From: Helicostylum pulchrum
Taxonomy: Eukaryota > Mucoromycota > Mucoromycetes > Mucorales > Mucoraceae
DNA length: 64,000 nt
Reading direction: 5' to 3'
Assembly: GCA_025677825.1 (NCBI GenBank)
Contig: JAIXMO010000050.1
Span: 142,380-206,379, forward strand
Shown here piece after piece: positions 10,572 through 22,129 of this stretch. The notes beneath the pieces were generated by a model. That model was given only the letters and a program-made list of their open reading frames with translations, was not told the DNA's origin and did no database searches. Made by a program: the position numbers and the translations under genes. Every line of letters starts with the position of its first letter. The first letter of the stretch is position 1.

Positions 10572-13500
10572 CTAAATAATGTTCCAACTTGAGGCAAAAT
10601 CTGCTTCATCTTCACCTATAAAAGGTAATGTAATAGAATTGATCATAATATCACCACACATAACGCACTGGTGGGCTACTATATCATCCAATTCGTATCT
10701 TAATGATTCAATTCTAGCACTTATTGCTTTTTCATCTTCAGATTGCATTGTTCTAGCAGATTTAAATTCTCGTGAAAGTTGTTCTTGTATATCAGCTAGT
10801 TTTCTAATCAATCTTGTAGGTAAATACTTTGTTACTTTGTTTATTAAACAATCAGCATGGTATTCATGGTTACATGGGAACACATAGAATTGTCTAGTTA
10901 ACAATGGGTATTCACAAAGAACACAAACTTGATCTTCTTTTACAATAGCAAATCTACACACACACACACACACACACATGCAAAATGGAGAAGTAAATAA
11001 ATAAATAAAAAAACGCGTCTTACAAAAAGTAAAATACCTCTTTTTCAATTTACGAATATCTAATCGAATATGATCCGCACTAAGTGTAGCATTGTCCATT
11101 TCCATCTTTAATTCTTCTATACCAATATTATATTCTTCCAATGCAGAACAAATTTCATCCTTGAAATCATCAATTAATACAAAATCAGGGAAGAATGGTA
11201 GTATATCTTCCATCTTTAAAAGATCACATTGTTTCAAGAATTGCATAGCACTGTAAATTGAGTTATTTAATTTAATACTTTGTATTCTGTACAAAAAATA
11301 TTGTTATTTTTTTTACCTCTTGATATCCTTATTGTCTTGAATTACATATCTAGCAATACTAACCCATAACCTTTTACGAAGTACATCATCATCTTCTGGT
11401 TTATCAGCATTTGCTCGTGCAAGGTCAAGATCTCGATGCTACATATAAGAAATGAGGAAGATATTTCTTTTTGAAAAATTTATATATATCATACCTCTAA
11501 TGCTAAAGATACAGCCTCTTCATACAATCCCATCTGACTATATATATGAACGCAGCTCTGTGTACGTCCATGATGGCTACATATCCTTAGCGCATAATCT
11601 AATTTATAATGCATTTCACGACCCTACAATTAAACTTAATTAGTTTTATGATCATTTTACATGTATATATTATATACCTCATTCTTCAAAAATGTTAGTA
11701 GAGCAGTTTCATCTGTAGTAGGTTGAGTTGCATAGAGTGTCAGAAGGAAATTATGAATTAGTGAATCGGTATTTTCTAGTGTGGATACTACGTGGGAAAG
11801 GTATCGTATTGCTTGATTCTGTGTAATATAATAAATATGTGTTTGTTATCCTAAATTTATTTTTCCTTTTACCTCTGAGGTTCTATTTATTCTATTTGCA
11901 TGATTGAAGCGTAATAAGGCAGGAATTAAATGCCTAGGATTTAGCTTTGGATGATTGATCCATATATCAACAGCCTTTTCGGGTACATTTTCCATTAAGG
12001 GTAAACTAAATCTATAAAATAGATCAGGCTTATTCTACGTAATGATTAGAAACAAAGTTATACTACAGTAAATAAAAAACTTACTTGACCATCGAGTACT
12101 TGTATTGCTTTATCCCAATTCTTTTCCGATATCCAATTATCAATTACTTTTTCGAAATCACCAATATAAAATGCATAATACAAGATTTCTGAATGACGAC
12201 CATGGCTTGAGATTAGTTTATACGTTGTTGGAATATGTAAATTATCACCATACATTTCAAGAAAGGTTCTAAACTCATCTTTGACTCGGTGTTGTTCTTT
12301 AACGTAGTATGATGCTGGTTTAGTTGTACCTGATGTGGAAGTAAAGTTAACGGAGGCAGTCATATCTTCTAATTGATTCATTTTAAACAAGTATAGTTCA
12401 ACCAACCAAGTAGAGATAAGTGTCATTTGCGTACGATCCTATTGATTAATAAAGGTTAATATGCATCTATAATAATAATAATAATAATAATATAATGTTT
12501 CTTACATTCGGTTCGAGACGTTCTAGCCTACTAATTAAAAAGAATCGCAATGCATCACATTCCTTTTTCTGAGTAAACTTTAAAGCGACTTCTTCAAATG
12601 GTACAGTACTTTTGGCGAAATACTTTGCACTTTGCAAATATTTACGTTGATCAAAATCATCTTTTGCTTGAGCTGTATAAACCTGAGTCTTTTGATGTTG
12701 TTCTTTACAATATTGAAGAGCAATAGCATATTCCTTTTTTTGTAAATAGAGTTTCCAAACATCTCTATCTTCATCTTTTATAACCAATTCATACATTGCA
12801 TCAGTTGTATAAATCCAATAAGTTCTTTTTACATTATCAACAGATATTCCACGTACAGCTTCATTCTTATTTAATGGAATAATTTCTTCATATACAATCT
12901 TATTATTTAATCTACATACTGCTCTTACATAATCTTGATATAATAAAATAAAATGAAACTCGGTAATAGCAATTGAAATAGGTATATCAGTAACAAGATC
13001 CCCAGAATCTTCATCGTAGCTGGTAGGTGGGAAAGAAATTAACTTTGCGTTATCGATAATATGCTGATCATTTCTTTCATTAAAGTTCAAATCACCTTGA
13101 TAGATACCTACACCAGTTAACCAAATAAACAATTGGGGTACACCTTTTAACTGTAATTCAGGAAAACGATTAAAGAACAATATTTTACTGTATCCAAGTT
13201 GATTAGGTAATTCTTGAAATTCAGGGTTATGTTCATATTCAGCAAATACTAATTCAAATAAAGCTCTTTCGTTCGTCTCGTTTGTATTTGTATTTGTATA
13301 CCTAATAGAACCAACAAAATGATATAATCTAGTTGAAGTAGATATCATTATCAAGTATTTACGTCTATCAGTTGGAAACCTTTCAAATGAAAGTCCTGTA
13401 ATAGACATTGTTGATTCATGCAAAGAAAATAATTGAATCACGTATTTCTCTTCACGTCGAAAAAATTCATCATTTGGCTCTAAATAAGTTTCATAAACAA

Positions 13501-14272
13501 CTCCACCACCTGTACCAATTAAAATCTCTCGCGTCTTCGAACTGGATATATTGGCATACTTGTTCCAAGCAATAGCTGTAATCACTAACCCCTAATATAT
13601 ATGTATTCATTGTTTATATATTACACTTACAACACACATATATACACACAAACAACTTGCCTTTAATTTACTCAATTCCTTAGTTCTTCGCCACTTTTGA
13701 TACAAGTAATAATTATCTCCACTATCTGTTGTCACTATAATATGTCGACCAGTAGGATCTAAAAAGAGTTGTGTCACTTTACTATTACTTGCTTTTCTCG
13801 AAATTTCCACCACTAAAATTTATACACATATGTCATTATCAGTTATAAGATAAAAATATTTCCTTTTTATAAGTATGTGTATGTACCATCCACTTCCATA
13901 GGATTATCAAGATCAATTCTTAATACACGAAAGTTATCCAATACCGCCGCTAATATATTGTTCTCGACAGTCATTGATACCAAAGTAGCTGGTAACTGAA
14001 ACTGAACATATTGTAATAAGAATAAAGGGTCCTGACCATTATTTACCCCCGTTGCTACAAATCCGGTTTCTCTCTAACAAAAGAAGAAGGAATAAATTTT
14101 TTTTAAAAAAAAAGCCAAGAATTTAGCATAAACCAAAAAAAAAAGATGATGTTACTTTATTTATTCGGGAAGGTTCACTCTGTCCATTGCTTAGTTTCCG
14201 GTCATCTTGTATATTGCCTACTGTGTTTACTGTAGCCTCAGTCGATTCCAGGAAATCATCAAACAGTGACAT
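10572..14272 (-). CDS. VPS18: Vacuolar sorting protein VPS18 (HOPS/CORVET subunit)
   Basis: About 1,000 residues in some eleven exons running from the ATG at 14272 to the TAG at 10572-10574. VPS18 is a core subunit of the HOPS and CORVET tethering complexes, acting at late endosome and vacuole membranes. The N-terminal half (exons 2-4, about 14075-12507) forms the Pep3/VPS18 beta-propeller; it is recognisable from stretches such as QLFLDPTGRHIIV and LFIWLTGVGIYQGDL. The middle exons (about 12438-11041) are short alpha-solenoid units of the clathrin-repeat kind. The last exon encodes the C-terminal RING-type zinc finger, with CVLCEYPLL, an F-P-C-N-H-x-Y-H-x-x-C motif and a final CVMCG pair, followed by the family-typical tail. 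No frame breaks were found. The head faces EDC3 across 216 bp. Confidence 0.9.
10956..10978. repeat. (AC)n dinucleotide microsatellite
   Basis: Twenty-three bases of uninterrupted alternating A and C in the last intron of VPS18. On the coding strand it reads GT repeats just inside the 3' part of the intron, so length changes could affect splicing (inference). Confidence 0.9.
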
Positions 14273-14488
14273 TGGGAGGTTTTAAAAAGCTAGGTGAAGG
14301 AAAAAAAAAAGGATATTTCCACAAGGGAACAACCTTTAACGTTCTGCAGACTATTTTTTTGAATTTCTTTTTTGGGTTTTTACGTCACAGCTGACTTATA
14401 AGAAAAGGGGAAAAAATAAAAGACGTATTCTCTTTACCCTTTAATCAAAAAATTATCTGTAAACACACGTAAAACGAGAATTGTAGAA
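14273..14488. promoter_or_regulatory. Bidirectional promoter region between VPS18 and EDC3
   Basis: 216 bp between two divergent start codons. It contains A- and T-rich runs and one GC-richer patch with TACGTCACAGCTGA (about 14380-14393), which includes a TACGTCA CRE-like core. A site for a bZIP factor is possible but not shown. Confidence 0.4.
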
Positions 14489-16502
14489 ATGGATAAATAT
14501 CATGGTGTCTACGTACAAGTTATGGTTGTTAATGATACTATTATAAAGGGAAACATTCATGGAAAAGACGAAAGTGACAATCTTGTATTGAAAAATGGTA
14601 AAAAAAAGCATCTTTGCATTTAATCTGTAATGAGTTTATCTTATTTTATTTTTTAGTTTCTGTTATAAACAAGTTTGGTATACAAACCCAAGAAGATATT
14701 TTATCTATTAAACGAAATCTTATTAAAGACTTGCAAGTTCTTGAAAAGGCACCTGGTCCAACACCTGAAGAACAAATGCAAAAGCAACAACAACAACAAA
14801 TGTTAAAACAGCAACATCAACAACGGCTTGAACAAGAGCATCAACAACGACTTGAGGAACAACATCAGGAAATTATAAGACAAAATGTTGTGCTTAGCAA
14901 GCAGCTCGAAGAAAAAACTCGATTGAAAGAAGTGCAATTAGAACAAGAGAAGGAACAACGACAACAACAGCAACAACAATTGCAACAGCAACAACAACAT
15001 ATGATTTACTCAATGCCACACCCTATTCACCCTCAAATGTTACAGATGGACCCTGCTATTGTATACCAACAATCCATGAGTCCAGTTCTCCCTAGAGACT
15101 CTGCTATTGTATCGTCTCAAATGAAAAAATTAAACATCAATGATACCTCTAACCGATCGGGCAATGTTGATCCTGCTATATTATTTACGCAAAGTAGTAA
15201 TAGTAGTAGATCACAAGAAAACTCAAGCAGAACTTTGGATCCATCCATGTTATTTCAACAACAACAAATGAACACAAGCCAACAGAACTTTCCTTTTCAA
15301 GACCCAGCTATTATTAGTGTTACCAGTACACCTGAATTTACAGAACCTAAAAAACCTTTATTTGGAGCTAAAAAAATGAAAAAGGTGGCAAAGGAGATGG
15401 TTATATTTGAAGATTATTCAGAATTTGAAAGTGGTAAAGGCGTTGTAAAAAAAATTCAACCAAAAAAGAATGTCGAAAGTAGTAGTAATATATCGTTCAA
15501 AAAAAAAGCGAATAATAACATTGCTGGTAATGAGACACCTAGTAGAACACCTCCTATCATGGATGCTTCTTCAAAACAAAATATGGTACCTATTTCTCTT
15601 ATCCCTCCCAAGGCAAGAAGAAGTGGTTCTGTCACTCCTCAGCCTCAATTCACTTCTAAACCTGTTGTAGTCGAACCTTGTCGTATATTGACTGTATCTG
15701 GTGGTATTCAAATACCTACTGTTACTTCATCGCAAATGGAACACGCCAAACAAATAGCAAGTAAGTTTTTTTCTTTTTCATATAAATATAAATATAATAT
15801 ATTAATTCGCTACGCTTTTAATTAGGTGAATCTGGATTTACAAAGTCTCAACTGATCGAGAATGGGGCATTTGGTATAAGTATGATGGTATTAAAGGCTA
15901 TTGGAGGACACCGTCGTATTCAACCCGATAACCATAATGCAGCACCTGTAATTGTTATCTTGACAGGGCCCACATCTATTGGTGAATTTGGTATTGCTGC
16001 AGCACGTCATTTAGCTAACCGTGGGTGTCAAGTTATTATTTCTATTCCTGAAGATTCCGATGAACCAACTGTGGAACAATACAAGGCACTTGCAAAATAC
16101 TCTGGTGCGCGCATCACTACATCCATTAACGAACTCCCTAATCAGTATACTACACCAGTTGATCTAATTGTCGATGCATTGTTAGGCCCAGAAACCAGAA
16201 AGATTTCGGCCACGGTCAAGAGTCAAATGAGTTGGGCTAATGCTAATAAAGCTCCTGTATTGAGTATTGATTTTCCTAGTGGTGTTAATCCTGATAATGG
16301 CGCGTTTCCTGCTAATCATTATATTACGCCTAAATGGACTCTTTGTCTTTCAGCTCCTTATACAGGTTGTACATCCCGTAATGTCACGGGTGAGCTGTTC
16401 CTGGCTGATGCCGGTTTATCGTTCCTCTGTTTCAAATCAATCATAAGCAATTTCCATATACCTTGGGGTAGTGATTTCGTTTTAGCTTTGGAATATGCTT
16501 AA
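14489..16502 (+). CDS. EDC3: Enhancer of mRNA decapping EDC3
   Basis: 629 residues from three exons, 14489-14597, 14657-15760 and 15826-16502, all in frame. EDC3 is a scaffold of the mRNA decapping machinery in P-bodies, binding Dcp2 and the helicase Dhh1. Residues 1-65 form the N-terminal divergent LSm domain (YVQVMVVNDTIIKGNI, then the continuation VINKFGIQTQEDIL). A glutamine-rich coiled-coil stretch with long CAA runs follows (about residues 85-145). The C-terminal 250 residues are a YjeF-N Rossmann-like dimerisation domain (VIVILTGPTSIGEFGIAAARHL, ending WGSDFVLALE). The FDF helix that normally binds Dhh1 should lie between them. I see only an acidic aromatic stretch VIFEDYSEFES there, so this part is diverged or unclear. 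A typical single-copy housekeeping gene with no lesions. Confidence 0.92.
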
Positions 16503-17275
16503 TATACGCTTGCTCGAAAAAAAAAATTGATTTCTTTAATGTAAATAAACTTGTTATATTTCCAAAAAAAAAAAAAAAAAAAAAGGCCTTTAAAATGGTT
16601 TACTCGCTCAGTTTTGATCGTAGCACCTTTTTTAAAAAAGCTAGGTTGTCACCTCAGAAAACATGCAACGCAAGATATACCATATCGTAAAATTCTTACA
16701 ATGAAATCCTATCTTGCCTGGCACTTCTATTATAATCAAGTCTGTAACTTTCGCTTTAGGGACGTACGGTTTGCCAAACCTTGTCCTATCAACCCATTAA
16801 GTTGAAGTAGACGTATAATTATTTGCTAGAACTCCTTAACTGTAAACTGTCGTTTAATAAAATATTCTATTTTATTTCTTACATCTTTCAAGTTAAGTTA
16901 GTTTTTTTTTTTTTTTTTCAGGGAGGGATAGTACTAGATAAATATAATGATAAAATAGAAAGGTAAAAAATAGTTTATATAATATCCGCTTATACCAAGG
17001 ATAGGTATGTATCTTCATTTTACCAGCATTGCTATTGCTGGTCGTACCTAACCTGATCCCAGAATGAAACCTGCGACGAGACTAATTTTATTTTACCACA
17101 CGACTTCACATTTGGCTATGACGAAATCGGCTTCCGATTTGAGGTTACATTAATATGACTTATGGAAACAGAGACCGTTTTTTTTTTGGGTTTTTTGTTT
17201 TATAAACTGGTAAAAAAAAGAACGACTCATATGGGTTACTTTCTCTTTTGTTGATAGTTACAACAACAACAAAAA
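16503..17275. other. Intergenic with A-run and small hairpins
   Basis: Non-coding as far as can be seen. An A-run of about 20 at 16565-16584 is followed by an open frame to 16805 that matches nothing I know. Between 16990 and 17150 there are three short perfect hairpins: ATACC/GGTAT, ACCAGCA/TGCTGGT with a 7-nt loop, and AAATCGG/CCGATTT. They sit in sequence of more balanced base composition than its surroundings. Confidence 0.5.
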
Positions 17276-18672
17276 ATGCTTAGTACTTCCGATAGTACGT
17301 TGGAGAGAGAAATTAATAATTTGGTTGATGTGAGTTATTCCGTTTACAAATAATTATAAACAACTAACCACATATATAGACATTGGCTATCAAACCAGAG
17401 ACAAGTATCAAGAGAAACCAAGTTATCGAAAAGATAAATGTTATGCTGAGTAAGATACCAGAGTTTAAAAACATGACTGTATCAATCTTTGGGTAAGCAT
17501 CAATAAAAATTGAAACAAATATGATGTTTTTATTTATATATACATGTATATCACGCTAGATCAACCATTAATGGTCTCGCTACAGAGAATTCAGATATGG
17601 ATTTATGTATTAGCAGTCCAGAGATGAAAGATATTAGCGATTATAAAAGGACTTGTTTAGAGAATGCGTCAAACTCTATTTTCAATATGGATTTCTTGGC
17701 AAAACAATTAATTTCTCATGGTATGAGTAATATTACTGCGATAAAGAAGGCTAGAGTTCCTATTTGTACGTTTCGGGATCAACAATACGGTGTTGATTGT
17801 GATATTAATGTCAATAATTGTCTTGGTATCGAAAATACAGGTTTAGTTGTTGAATATATGAAATTAGATTTACGCGTAAAACCTTTTCTGTTTGCTTTGA
17901 GATTGTTTGTAAAAGCAAAAGGAGTTCATGATTGTAAAGCGTATATATATTATAATGTATGTATGTATATGTATTAATGTAAGTTTAATAATAGGTAGAA
18001 AAGGATTTATTGGTACCTATGCATATACAATGATTGGATTACATTACTTGATGTTTGTCCAAGACCCACCTGTAATTCCTTGTTTGCAAAAGTTGTCAGG
18101 CCTTATTTGCAAATATCCGAACTGCCATTTCAAAACAGCAACACCGATCACGGGTTACGATATTCGTTATCATGATTGTGTTTATATTGAAAATGCAAAG
18201 AGTAATAATTTCATTAACAGATCCTCTGTTCGACGTGATGATTCTACTATTTGGCGTAGCTCCAATGGTAAAAACTCCGGTGAATTGATCATTGAAATAT
18301 TTTGATGGTTATCTTCAACTCAAAATATTCTGAAACCTATGTCTATTACTTCGAATAGACATATTTCTCGTGAGATGAAGTGGCGCAAACACGATGCTAT
18401 TTTCCCAGATCCATTTGATTTAACTCGAAATATTGTGTATGTATTTTTTTTTAAAAAATAAGATATTAGACATGTCTCTTTGACAACTTTATTTCATGTG
18501 TAGTGGTACATGTACTGCTATTGGAGCCAGAGTAATTAGTCAAGAGTTCGAAAAAGCTGACAATCAGTTGCGAAGAGGTTCCAACTTTGCAAGCGTACTG
18601 AACGTTAATGATCGCGTACAGAGACCTATTAATCCAAAATCCATGGAGTATCGGTTTGGTCACAGAGGTTAA
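17276..18672 (+). pseudogene. Cid1-like terminal nucleotidyltransferase, array copy 1 (catalytic motif intact, one stop)
   Basis: Member of the Cid1/TUTase family of template-independent nucleotidyltransferases, which add U or A tails to RNA 3' ends. Exons run from the ATG at 17276 (MLSTSDSTLEREI). The G-S motif is split by an intron. The D-x-D pair is at 17594-17602 (SDMDLC) and the third catalytic Asp at 17801-17803 (VDCDINVNN), followed by EYMKLDLRVKP as in Cid1. The central domain follows after an intron at 17934-17994. An additional C-x4-C...H-x-C motif lies at 18108-18179. The PAP-associated part (GELIIEIF) is interrupted by an in-frame TGA at 18303-18305, after which the same frame continues with DPFDLTRN and the final helix to a TAA at 18670-18672. 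One nonsense mutation separates it from a full enzyme; readthrough is possible but not evidenced. Confidence 0.8.
18108..18179 (+). other. C-x4-C-x15-H-x-C motif in array copy 1
   Basis: Codons for Cys at 18108 and 18123, His at 18171 and Cys at 18177 give the pattern CKYPNC...YHDC. It sits between the central domain and the PAP-associated domain. The fission yeast Cid1 sequence, as I know it, has no cysteines here. The same arrangement recurs in copies 2, 3 and 4. It could bind zinc. Confidence 0.65.
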
Positions 18673-19103
18673 TTAGTACAGTTTCCAATATTGGCATTCA
18701 ACCTAAGGAAAAACAATCACATAATTATGAACCAACTTAAACCAATAAAATGTATTACATTGAGTTCACTATAAAGTCCATTTATACACTTTTATTCATC
18801 ACTTTTCGCACAGGGTTTGATTAATCACCTATTCAATATCGATAATTGTTTTTATTTGTAAAAAGTGACGATTTCTATTTGATCAGAGATTACTTTCAAG
18901 GCTTGTAGTAAGGTCTTTGTATCCATTTATTTAAAGGTCAAACGATGTGACATATTGGGTTATGAATTTTAATTATTTTACCACCCTGGTTTCATAAAGC
19001 TGATATATCATTGTACTTAAAAAAGACTATATAATCAGTATTTTTTTATGTATATCTTTTTTCCCTATTTTTTATATAATATATATATACACAATAAATT
19101 ACA
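18673..19103. other. Intergenic between array copies 1 and 2
   Basis: AT-rich with no supported frame. It ends with a TATATATATA stretch about 20 bases before the next ATG. Confidence 0.6.
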
Positions 19104-20753
19104 ATGGACGCGCCCAGCATTATTGCAATCCTCTCTAGTGCGTTTGAATACACGCAAGTCCAAAGTATTGCAGAAAATGACGATAGTGGCCATTCTAAAA
19201 ACGCAGTTTCTTTAAATATGTTGGAGAGACATTTACAAAATAACGAGAAAGAAATGTACCAATTGATGGTCAGAGGTTATCAATCTTTAGTGAACTTTCT
19301 AACACATAAAAAAAACAAAAAATGTAAACAAAAAATGGAATTATGGAATAACAACTCAAATCAAGTATGAAGAGTACTGTCGATCATTTGAATTGCAATC
19401 TACTTACTTAAAAGTTTCAACGGATTTAGACGAATATTTGTTTGTCATTCATCTTTCAAGAAACACTTCCATAAAAATTGTGGAAAAGATAGTACGGAAG
19501 AACTTTGTCAAGAGATTTTTGAGTGTTCCCGAGTATGTATATAAACCCTTTACTTTTGCCTCATTTATAGGTATCTAATATTTATGCGTATAGAAATATT
19601 TCTTGAATGAAGATGAGTACTGCCGTAGAGAAGCCATTAAGAACACATACAACTACGCAGTTCAACTAAATTTTCCTGATACTGGGGCTACGGCTGAGCT
19701 CATTGGGTGGGTGCATTGATTTATTTGGGTTTATTTTATCATATTAAATTATCTTGTAGAACTTCAAAGTACCAATTGGATTTTATTAACGAACGTTTGA
19801 AACTGGCTATAAGTGTCAAGGACTCATTTGGAGACTATATTAATTTGGGTAATAAATACCAAAGTCTCTACGATTCAGAGTTTTTATCGGGTTATCTTGC
19901 GGGTATGGGTATAGAAAACTCAAATATTGATAGATTTAATAATGGGTGTTCATTTATCGGTCTTTACGGAGTCTCTTGTTATATTACTATTGTTAACAAA
20001 GGTGTTATATTCGGAAGAGATCGATTGATTTTGGAGTATCTTAAGCTTGACAAAAGAGTAAAACAATTGGTATGCGCTATACTTTATTTTTTTAAGTGTA
20101 GGAAATTGAGCAAATGTAAGAGTGCTTAAAAAATATCGTTTCGTTTATTTGACCTTTATTTATTATATTTAGTTCGTCACCCAAACCTTTTAGATTCTTC
20201 AGTAACTATTGTTATGGTATTAGAATTTCTGGAAAAAGGGTTGCAAGCTCCTTTAATCCCTAATCTTCGCAACCTTGATATTGATTGTAAATCCAATGAT
20301 TGCTTATATAATATACATAAGATAAATCAGGAGCATACTATATATCATACTTGTGTTCGTATTGAAAACAATAAGACGGGAAAAAAGTATAATAATTTGG
20401 AATACAACGGTATCAAACCCAACATCTGGTACAGTGATAATGGCGACAATTTAGCAACTCTCTTAAAAGATTTTTTTAAGTATTACTCGCAGAGAGACAA
20501 CTTTTTTCCTTTTCTTGGGCCCAGTGAAAATCATACAGTTAATGATATTCCGTATGTACACTACGAAAACAAAGTAGTTAGTAACACGTGTGTAGTACTT
20601 GTATACTTACTCGCTCTTTTTTTTCTTAGAGGCTACAAAGCGCAATATTCATGGACGGAAGTTAGTATAATATTTTCTAAAGCTTCTGAATTATTACGTG
20701 CTGGAAAAAGCTTCGAATATATTTGCGGCGGGCAAACAAGTGCTTCATTTTAA
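19104..20753 (+). pseudogene. Cid1-like nucleotidyltransferase homologue, array copy 2 (catalytic Asp lost)
   Basis: Tandem paralogue of copy 1 with a long N-terminal region (from MDAPSIIAILSS) shared with copy 4. The core starts at the conserved intron inside the G-S motif (ELIG, then TSKYQLD) and continues through EYLKLDKRVKQ. No D-x-D is present, and the third Asp position reads CYI instead of CDI, so the protein cannot catalyse by the normal two-metal mechanism. The central domain has the C-x4-C...H-x-C motif (20286-20354). The PAP-associated domain is well preserved (IWYSDNGDNLATLLKDFFKYY), with a final intron at about 20577-20630 and a tail FSKASELLRAGKSFEYIC. The core reads through without stops. 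Two junctions in the N-terminal part (about 19320-19385 and 19540-19600) could not be joined in frame. This may be an expressed pseudo-enzyme or an early pseudogene. Confidence 0.7.
20286..20354 (+). other. C-x4-C-x14-H-x-C motif in array copy 2
   Basis: Cys codons at 20286 and 20301, His at 20346 and Cys at 20352 (CKSNDC...YHTC). Same place in the protein as in copy 1. Confidence 0.65.
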
Positions 20754-22129
20754 ATGATCCCATAGTTTTATTTCTTTTTTTTAGCTTGATAAGATATAAT
20801 CATTAAAATAAAAACAACTTTATAAAAATAATATGCTTAAACATTTATTTTAATAATGTATTACTTGAAACTTAAGCCCATCACAAATAGCAAGTTTATT
20901 TCATCAACTTAAAACTGGTTTGGACAGGAAGCGACGGTACAAGGACTGCTGCGCGGTTCATAAAATTCGATACTTTTAAAAATTTGTTTGAAGAAAGAAT
21001 ACATTGAAATGCTGAAATATTTAAGATAATAAGTTGGATATCGAATGGATATACTAATAGTTATCCGGTTAATGCGAATGACAGGAAAATAATAAAATTG
21101 AAAACTTACAATATTAAAGGTATTACTCGTCATCGACGGTGGGCCGCTCATTGTTTCCTTTAGATAAATTTCGTCAGTACTCTGGACAAGGAAATGATCA
21201 ACAGGATAAAAAGGAGTACTTTGGAGAACGGAATCGCGGCTCAATTCAAACAGACGCGCCTATGATAGTAAATAATCGAGAAGGACGATATTATTGACGC
21301 TGAAATAAACAATAGCCTAGCTAGTGAATCTGTAGAGAAGTACATCAGGAACAAAAAAACGCCTTTTGGACTGACATAGTCGAAAACCATTTTGATGATT
21401 CATTGTTGTCTCCGATTAATCAATATATTTCATGTGATTCATAACTACATTTCGGTATTTTTAAATCTTTTTCTTGTTCATCTTTTCGGCTTCCTTTGTT
21501 TTAAAATCTGAATTTTCGGTACCACAACTGTGTTCCTATTATCAACAAAAAACAAAAAAAGCGAATATAACAATGAAAATAAAAACACTATTTGGCTTAG
21601 CGCTAACAACGATATTGTTTCTTGATTTTATCTTTTACTATTTTTTTTATTTTTTTTGTAAAATTAGTTTTTATCTCTTACGACGTATTCTCGTACGGAT
21701 AATTATAAATTAATATCAATCATCGACTTTGAGAAAAAGCAAAGTGCTGATGCTGTATGGGTCAAGGGTCCCTATTTGGTAGTGTACTTAAGTTTATCAG
21801 GTTTTTTTTTTAAAAAAAAATACATTAATCAACCTTTAATTAACTGTTAGGCGTAACTGTAAATAGGATGCATTGAAAGTTATAACCAGAGTATTTATCA
21901 CCGTTGCGGACACGTTATATACGAATATTTATATCAAGAAGTTCGTGATAAGCGAATTAATAAATGTTTATATTACAATAATAAAAATATAACTCTTCGA
22001 TACCCCTTTTTTGATCTATGCAGAGCAGGTAATTACTTGTTTATTACCTGCTCTACGAAAAGACATAAAAATTGAAAAAATATTTTTATTACGTTTCTTT
22101 AACTTATTTTTGATGTCGAAACCAAATAA
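20754..22129. other. Long spacer with possible relic of a fifth array copy
   Basis: No continuous gene. A stretch near 21725-21785 reads SADAVWVKGPYLV, which resembles the DGAWIQDPFLL region of copy 4. A frame at about 21868-22026 (CIESYNQSIYHRCGHVIYEYL, then IRYPFF-like residues) also looks coding. A remnant of another nucleotidyltransferase copy is possible, but the resemblance is short. A T10A9 tract lies at 21802-21820. A tiny six-codon uORF (ATG at 22112) ends in a TGA that overlaps the ATG of copy 3. Confidence 0.4.

Noticed and set aside
16551..16805. Open frame after the A-run downstream of EDC3
   Set aside because: It starts within an A/C homopolymer, has no recognisable motif and no good start context.
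16990..17150. tRNA or spliceosomal snRNA gene
   Set aside because: The 7-nt loop hairpin looks like an anticodon arm, but no acceptor stem, T-arm or conserved box sequences could be found.
18303..18305. Idea that TGA is read as an amino acid in this genome
   Set aside because: TGA is used as a normal terminator in intact genes (neurofibromin ends in TGA), and only the decayed genes carry internal TGA.
21474..21713. Hydrophobic 79-codon frame between array copies 2 and 3
   Set aside because: The Phe/Leu/Ile content reflects T-rich DNA and there is no supporting context.
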